Shown one piece after another: positions 57,954 through 64,000 of a DNA stretch of 64,000 nucleotides. This stretch comes from Chrysomallon squamiferum (Eukaryota; Mollusca; Gastropoda; Neomphalida; Peltospiridae). The stretch is taken from positions 14,701,956 through 14,765,955 of the forward strand of contig CM022671.1 of assembly GCA_012295275.1 (NCBI GenBank), written 5' to 3'. The position numbers and the translations under genes were made by a program. Positions within the stretch are counted from its first letter, which is position 1. Every line of letters begins with the position of its first letter. The notes below the pieces were generated by a model. That model was not told the origin of the DNA. It searched no databases and saw only the letters and a program-made list of their open reading frames with translations.

Positions 57954-58080
57954 TTTTCGCACAGCGATTGTAAATCATGTGACCCTCGCCCGCCACAACA
58001 CATGCGTCGTCTGCAAAGACGCTACTGGCGGAGTTGGTTTAATGTTACAATATTTATTCAACCTTTGTGTCAGAAAAAAA
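57954..58080 (-). promoter_or_regulatory. Presumed P2X promoter / 5' UTR
   Basis: A GC-richer stretch immediately upstream of the P2X start codon, followed by a poly(A) tract at 58073-58094. The promoter role is inferred from position only. Confidence 0.35.
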
Positions 58081-58099
58081 AAAAAAAAAAAAAAGAGTG

Positions 58100-61000
58100 A
58101 AAAAGAAATTCTTTAAATAAGCGATACGTGTGTGTGTGTGTGTGTGTGTCATTCATATTATCTATATATATATAAATTTTGCAAGGCGGTACCTTTGTGG
58201 CCTTTTTTTTTCTAAAAATACTAATAAAAAGAAGTAAGTGTTGTGTGATAAGTACAGTGATGTTTGTGTATGTGAATGTAAGTGTATGTCGGGCTGAGGG
58301 TAGTAGAAAGTGCTTGTTCTCCAAGCTCAGTTTAGCGTACAAAATAAATAATAAGTCTCTGATGGTTATGTTATCAGCGTCCGATTCACTCGTTACTGGA
58401 AAATGTTCCTTGTTCTGAGTTTCCAGAAAGGTTTCTGTGCAAAATGCGCACTTTCTGCTCAGTGGCAGTTTTAGTGGATTTTATTACTTTTTGAAGTCAG
58501 TTTTAATATTTCATATTATTCTGATTTAGAACGATCGGTTTTGAGTTCGCTGATAACACATATTCACTTTTACATTACAATACATGCACTATAGGGAACA
58601 ATCTTGCATCAGCCATTGTTACGTTACTATTTGTCACCTTCAGGTTATTAATCATGCTGAAATATCTTCGGCTCATGATTTGTCATCCCTTTTTAGTATC
58701 CTTTCCTTATACATTACATCTCCTAATTTCTTTCTTTCTTTCTTTCCCAAAGGTTGTGACTTTACATTATATAACCTTTTTAGTTATTACATACACATAG
58801 AAAAACCAGCAAGGCGCATACACACCTAAATTTCAGGTCTATGGGCCTGATTTAAATTCTCCTATCTTCAAATATATATTTATATTGCTATACGTAATAT
58901 TTTTAAATTAAAGTAATAAAAAATTCTGGTTAATCATAATTAGGTCCATGGAGGAGTTTTGATCTCGCGAGTCAAGGACAACAGACGAGCTAGTCCCTAG
59001 CCAGTGTAACAAACTGGTATCATGTCTGTCTGTTCACCCACACAAAATATATATCTTATTGTAGTGTTACAGAAAGAGTCTAACTGTATTTAAAAATAGA
59101 TATCAAATTTTGGTACAGAATGCGTTGTTTTTATTTTGTTACAGAATAAGTACTTAATGTGTATACTATTTTTATTAAGAATTTCTTACATATTCGGACA
59201 GACTTGATAGGAAACCCGATATAATTTTTCATTATAATTATAGTAATAATTATATTTATATAAAGAAATTTGTATGTTGGTATAAGTCATTAATTTTTTT
59301 TTTTTGTAGACCTAATCAGCACTTTACCTCTATTTAATAATATTCAAACTTATCTGTCTTAACATTTCTGCAAATACCAAGCCAGAAAAAAAAGCGCTTT
59401 TTGTTTTTTATTTTTTATTCTTCTACTGCTTACGATCGTGTACACGTTAGTTTAGGTTTTACGAAATTCCAAGAATATTCCAACCATTAGATTACAGTGT
59501 TTTCCCTGGAGAAGAAGAAAAAGTCAAAATGTATAGTTCTCTGCTCATTATGTTCATTTACTGTGGTAATTACAAAGGTTTAGGTAGATTAGAAAATAAA
59601 TCAATAGACAAATGAGATTTTAAAAAAAACTGGTATATCCAATGTGTGTCTTGATCTTTGCAGTTCGGTCTCTGAGGAAAAGAAATCTTCATACCACATT
59701 ACAGATGATAAAAAAAATAATTTCAAAACAAACATATATATTATTTATATAATAAGAGATATTCTAATTATATTTTCAGAAAATATTATTTTTTGTTTTA
59801 AATTATTCCTCACCACTGTCTATTTTAAAAGCATCCATAATCACCCAATCCCAACCATATCATGTATATGTCACAGGAAATATGCATTATGAGGAAATAT
59901 GTGATATCCTCGGGGAACCTAGGCCTCTACAGTGTGAAAGTTCTACAGAAAAAAGCTGTGACATTAAAAACATGCTTTTGTTTGTTGTACAGGAGATTAT
60001 ACAGCAGAATGGATTCAAATTTGTTCAGTTTCAGTACTGCTCAATGGAATTAAATGTTTCACATTTTCGGAAACGTTGGGTTCTGGTATGTCATCATTTA
60101 TCATCCCTCATGAAATTCTCCATCGACTGGAGTCAGAGAATGATTTACTTGCATACATTGCATTGCTAGGTTCCTAAATGAATCAGATGTTACACATAGA
60201 TTCAGAAATTATCAAGAATTATACATATTTCCTGTAACACATACAGTACATGAACTCATGCCCAGCGCTCTGTCTTTACTCAAACATTTCACATCTGAAA
60301 TTTGATGTTTTGTTTTCACAGCCTTCCTTTTTCTTTACTTATCATTATAATCATCTAAAATATAAATATCGATTTTTAATTAGTAAAAATAACATTTTAA
60401 TTTTTATTTTCTAGGAATCTCTGATTAACCTTCTTTCTTCTTCTTGGTTATATTGTGATCTTAATGGTTCGAATGCTTAATAGAAACTGACGAGTGTTGT
60501 TGGTATGAAATGTCAGATTTTGGCTCATTAGAACTAACAGATTATGTTGGAAACATTACACGTATAATCTGGACACAGAAGATGATAGTAATGTATTTCT
60601 TTATATACCTGTAAAAAAAGATATATCTGCTTCTAAATAAAAAAAAAAGGATTTTTATAAAATACTTTTTATCCTGACAGCCTAGCAGCATTAGTTTAAC
60701 TGATTTTCATTTCTAGTCTTCTAGTCAGTTATCAAATTACGAAAAATGTTTGAATACAGACAGAATAGGTTTACGTCAATAATCTTTAAAAAAAAATAGC
60801 ATTAATATCTTTCAACGTAATGTTTATGTCTTAACTGCATTAAAAAGATTTAAACCGTTTCCTTACTATTAATACTTACAAATGAATGGTTTAAATAATT
60901 TTGATTGTGGATGTACCTTTTATTTACTAGTTCTTAAATGCCTTAATCTGCTAATCTTGGGTTTTGTTTAACAATTATTACAATGAATATTTTTTTTTTA

Positions 61001-61183
61001 ATTCATTGGCATAGTCTGTTAGTTCCGGTTTAAAATGATTTTATCAATATTTTAATTAAATATTTTAGCTAGACTGCAAAATGTATAAATCTCATTAATA
61101 TGATTCAGATCTTTAAAAAAAAAAAAAAATTTTTGTTTTAAAATATGTATGTGTATGTATGTATGTATATATATATACATACA

Positions 61184-61214
<31 letters not shown>

Positions 61215-61500
61215 TTTAAAGAGAGAGAGATTCTAAAATATATAATTAATTTTAAACTTGTTTGTTTTAATGGTTTTTGAACAGAGACAACAAATTTTAC
61301 AAAATCTGTAAACTGATTATTATATTATTGTAATTTCTTCCAGTTAATGAAACTAAATATTTATCACAAATCTCATTATTTCAGTATTCAACCATTTCCA
61401 AACAGACGTACGGTTTATGAACATTTCTCTTAACAATTTTTCACCGTTTGTCTTGTAACCTAAATAAGTTTTGATATTATGGATTTCTGTTAACATTTTA
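58100..61500. other. Intergenic, includes right end of copy B
   Basis: 59633-60640 matches 40467-41545 and is the right end of the duplicated block. Elsewhere there is AT-rich DNA with short simple repeats. No gene is recognised. Frames here (for example 59862-60169) have no family resemblance that I can see. Confidence 0.5.
61146..61213. repeat. (GTAT)n/(ATAC)n inverted repeat
   Basis: A run of GTAT units, a TATATATA centre and a run of ATAC units. It is a near-perfect palindrome able to form a long hairpin or cruciform. Confidence 0.9.
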
Positions 61501-61517
61501 CGTTGTCAGCAGTTAAA

Positions 61518-61727
61518 ATGCCTGGCTTGAATCACAATAGACGCATTTTCTTCGATGGACTATTTGACTTTACTGACAACGCCTTGCAATTGATCATCAA
61601 AGGTCACGCCATCGAGTTAATGAGAAGACACACACAACGAGCTCTTGTTTCTAATCGAGACATAAAGCAGGTTTTCTTAGAAATACCAAACATCCAATCC
61701 CTAGTTTATAAAAAAAAAAAAAAATAA
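61518..61727 (+). CDS. Small unrecognised ORF, possible exon or retro-fragment
   Basis: ATG-initiated, 69 codons, beginning MPGLNHNRRIFFDGLFDFTD. Codon use looks more gene-like than its AT-rich surroundings. A central stretch (LQLIIKGHAIELMRRHTQRA) looks amphipathic and helical, then SNRDIKQVF. It ends in a run of lysine codons made by an A-tract at 61709-61724, which could be a retroposition tail. An acceptor-like CAGCAG precedes the ATG. I do not recognise the family. A histone-fold-like helix-loop-helix is only a vague impression. Confidence 0.3.
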   Translation: MPGLNHNRRIFFDGLFDFTDNALQLIIKGHAIELMRRHTQRALVSNRDIKQVFLEIPNIQSLVYKKKKK

Positions 61728-62027
61728 TAATAAATAAAAATCGATTAACATCGTTTAGATGTGCCATTAAAAGAATATAAAATGAGCAATAATAATAAAA
61801 ATACCTTACTGAGTTTCTCAGCTTCATCGTCAACTAATAACTAACAATAAGAATAATTAATTAATTAACAGGGTTTTAACACGTAAGTTTTTTTTTTCAC
61901 TGACTCAGGCAGAGTAATCTAAATACTATAATCTTTACTCAGGGCTGGAAATTCCACATACCATAGGGCATTATTTGTTAAGGGGAAAAATCCATTATAA
62001 TACAACATTTCATTTACTCCTAATGGA

Positions 62028-62067
<40 letters not shown>

Positions 62068-62751
62068 GTCATCATCATCATAATCATTATCATCACTATC
62101 ATAATCATCATTATTGTTGTAAGATTTGTTTTCGTTTTTATCATGTGTTTTTGTTTGTTTGCTTGTTGTTGTTGTTTTTGTTGTTTTAATTCTGATAGTA
62201 TTAATGAATCTATAATATGTTCAGTACAATTAATAAACAAACATGTCATTAATACTTTGAATGTGTTCCGTCATCTTACTATTGACAAGACTCTAAAACT
62301 GTCATGAGAGTAGGGGTTGGGGGCGTGGCGAACAAGTCCGAATTGTAACTTCCACCCTAGATCTGCCACTGACGTGCGAACTCACTTCATGTCAGAGAAA
62401 ATTCCACACATCTTACATTTCAGCTACTATTGTCTGAACAATTCAGCCATCAAAAGCAGTCACCATATGGTATTTTATAACTCTTTCAGTTTCGTCATAA
62501 GACTCGTAAATGATAGGTAAACAATGATAAGTAATTCAATGAGAGATGAATCGATACATGTAACATTGTAAATAACGTTTAATACATTAGCCTCCGGTTT
62601 AAAAGCATTATAACAGAGAAGATAATTTGTTCTGTTCAGTTCAGACACCTGTTGCATTTCGTACTGCCTTGCGTTATTTCTTTAGTTTTTGGAAATCAGA
62701 AGTTAAATTTTGTTGGTATTTGTGGGATATTTCTTTTTCCATCCCTGAACA
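61728..62751. other. Intergenic with trinucleotide tracts
   Basis: Contains (ATT)n at about 62028-62065 followed by ATC-rich DNA. A GC-richer patch at about 62315-62385 (GGGGTTGGGGGCGTGGCG ... CCCTAGATCTGCCACTG) looks like a fragment of a dispersed repeat. No gene is recognised. Confidence 0.4.
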
Positions 62752-63991
62752 ATGCATTACTGGTGTCTTCTTTTCCTCGTCGTTGTAGTTGCCGCTAAGT
62801 CGGCAATGAAAGAAGTGAGTATATTCCTATCACAAACTTTTATCTTTTAATTGAGAAAGATTCGTGCTTTCAGCATATGTACTTCAAAAAGTAATAAAAT
62901 CCAAAAAAAAAAAAAAAAAAAAAAAAAAATGCGCATTTTGGAAAGAAACATTTCTGGCAACTCAGATCAAGGAACATTTTCCGTTTACGAGTGAAACATG
63001 ATAGAATTATATCTACTTTGAATTTTACTGAGTTTAAAAGTTTATATTGACTTTTGTTTAAGGAAAAAAACAATATATATATATATATATATCATCTCTC
63101 TATCCATCTATCAATCAATCTATCTATCTATATATGTATGTATGTACGTATGTAATTATATAAAAAGTCATGAGATGTGTGTACGTATATATATATATAT
63201 ATACACATGAACAAATATAAAGAACAGATTTTTTTTTATAACAGAACAGATTTTTTTTTTTAAAGCGAAACCCCACCAATTACAATTTATTATAGTAAAA
63301 TTATTTGATTATTTTTAATGATATACATTAAAAATAAATAACAAAAAATAATAAATAATAAATTAAAAATAGTACGCGCACGTGTAAGCACACACAACAG
63401 TTCCAGTTTTTAATTTTTATATTTTTCCCTTTCACTTGTCGATGAAAACAATGTTACTTTGATGACACGAAGAAAAAATTTAAATAAATTTCAACATATC
63501 TTTAATTTATTTTTTAATCACAAAAGAATTTATTTTTCCTTAGACATAACATCACCGGCGGATGGAACTGCTTTTTATTTTTTATTTTTTTTATTTTTAT
63601 TTTTATTTTCTACAAACACATGTAACAGTCTTATGCATGACGTCACGACTCCGTCGTAAAAATGTTTTATAAGAGTATATTTTATTGTTATGCTTTGTTA
63701 TGAACGATACTAAGTTGCTTAAAGCAATTAAATTACTTTGGTGCTTAACGAATTTTATCAGACGATTTCATTCATTCAACGTCAAGTAGACGTTACGTTA
63801 GCACAAGACTTGACTTAACGTGAATTACACAACGAAAAATTAGGCTTTATACTCTTTTTGTATTCGTAACATATTATGTTCAAATGAAATACTCGTTAAT
63901 TATATTTTCTTCGTTACAGTGCGAGCTTGACAAACCATTCACCGACAAATCCTGCAAGTCGGACGCGGATCTCAAGTGTGATGTTAAGCCA
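62752..63991 (+). CDS. Small secreted Cys-containing protein, first two exons (3'-truncated)
   Basis: Exon 1, 62752-62814, encodes MHYWCLLFLVVVVAAKSAMK and E, a textbook signal peptide with a hydrophobic core and AAKSA near the cleavage point. Exon 2, 63920-63991, starts after a clean acceptor (CTTCGTTACAG) and encodes CELDKPFTDKSCKSDADLKC followed by DVKP, ending at a GTAAGT donor. Both exons are in phase 0 and GC-rich compared with their flanks. Three cysteines in 24 residues suggest a disulfide-bonded extracellular protein. The rest lies beyond the window, so no function is assigned. A class-specific Cys pattern cannot be judged from this fragment. Confidence 0.7.
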
Positions 63992-64000
63992 GTAAGTACA

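Larger units (their letters stand above)
41546..60640. repeat. Tandem segmental duplication, copy B
   Basis: Second copy of the block, directly abutting copy A at about 41545/41546. It carries the complete P2X gene. Relative to copy A it lacks the region with the ankyrin gene's last exon. Divergence between retained introns is obvious by eye (scattered substitutions and many small gaps), so these are not recent identical copies. Confidence 0.85.

Noticed and set aside
58930-59040. GC-richer patch that might be a tRNA-derived SINE
   Set aside because: I could not identify A and B box promoter motifs or a tail with confidence.
59862-60169. Overlapping ORFs of 63 and 95 codons
   Set aside because: They lie in the duplicated block. 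The copy-A counterpart (about 40835-41050) does not preserve the frame.
62010-62307. Isoleucine-run ORFs
   Set aside because: Translation of (ATT)n and (ATC)n microsatellites.

Overview
The window is a gene-sparse, very AT-rich stretch of animal nuclear DNA. Genes have long introns with GT-AG splice sites, and (TTA)n, (CA)n and AAAT-type microsatellites are abundant. A spliced P2X receptor (a family absent from Drosophila and C. elegans) together with a conserved PP1 catalytic subunit suggests a lophotrochozoan invertebrate, most likely a mollusc. The species itself cannot be read from the sequence. All gene models below were assembled by hand from reading frame, splice-site phase and family similarity.

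Layout. (1) 36-3389, + strand: 3' part of an SLC43-type membrane transporter, with two competing last exons (2466-2717 and 3072-3389). (2) 8145-13030, - strand: complete seven-exon PP1 catalytic subunit (328 aa), with one GC-AG intron. (3) 14393-27135, + strand: an ankyrin-repeat protein with a long disordered Pro/Ser/Arg-rich tail and a possible short isoform stopping at 19601. It diverges from the PP1 gene across about 1.4 kb. (4) 33032-38852, - strand: a decayed P2X receptor pseudogene. (5) 43455-57953, - strand: an apparently complete P2X receptor gene (11 coding positions, 396 aa) with two alternative 148-nt versions of exon 7. (6) 61518-61727, + strand: an unrecognised small ORF. (7) 62752-63991, + strand: the first two exons of a small secreted Cys-containing protein that runs off the window.

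The main structural event is a tandem segmental duplication. About 25478-41545 (copy A) and about 41546-60640 (copy B) are diverged copies of one block. Its left end lies inside the last intron of the ankyrin gene and its right end lies upstream of P2X exon 1. Copy A kept the ankyrin gene's last exon and lost P2X exons 1, 2, 7, 8 and 11. Copy B kept the whole P2X gene and lost the ankyrin exon. Copy A also expanded a short intronic repeat into a 2.4-kb, 30-bp minisatellite and carries an inverted patch of the same repeat. Pogo/Tigger-like elements sit at different positions in the paralogous introns.

The most promising biology is the pair of equal-length, phase-matched alternative exons that would give the P2X receptor two different dorsal-fin (ATP-pocket) segments. 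Second is the alternative C-terminus of the SLC43-type transporter. Neither can be proven without transcripts.
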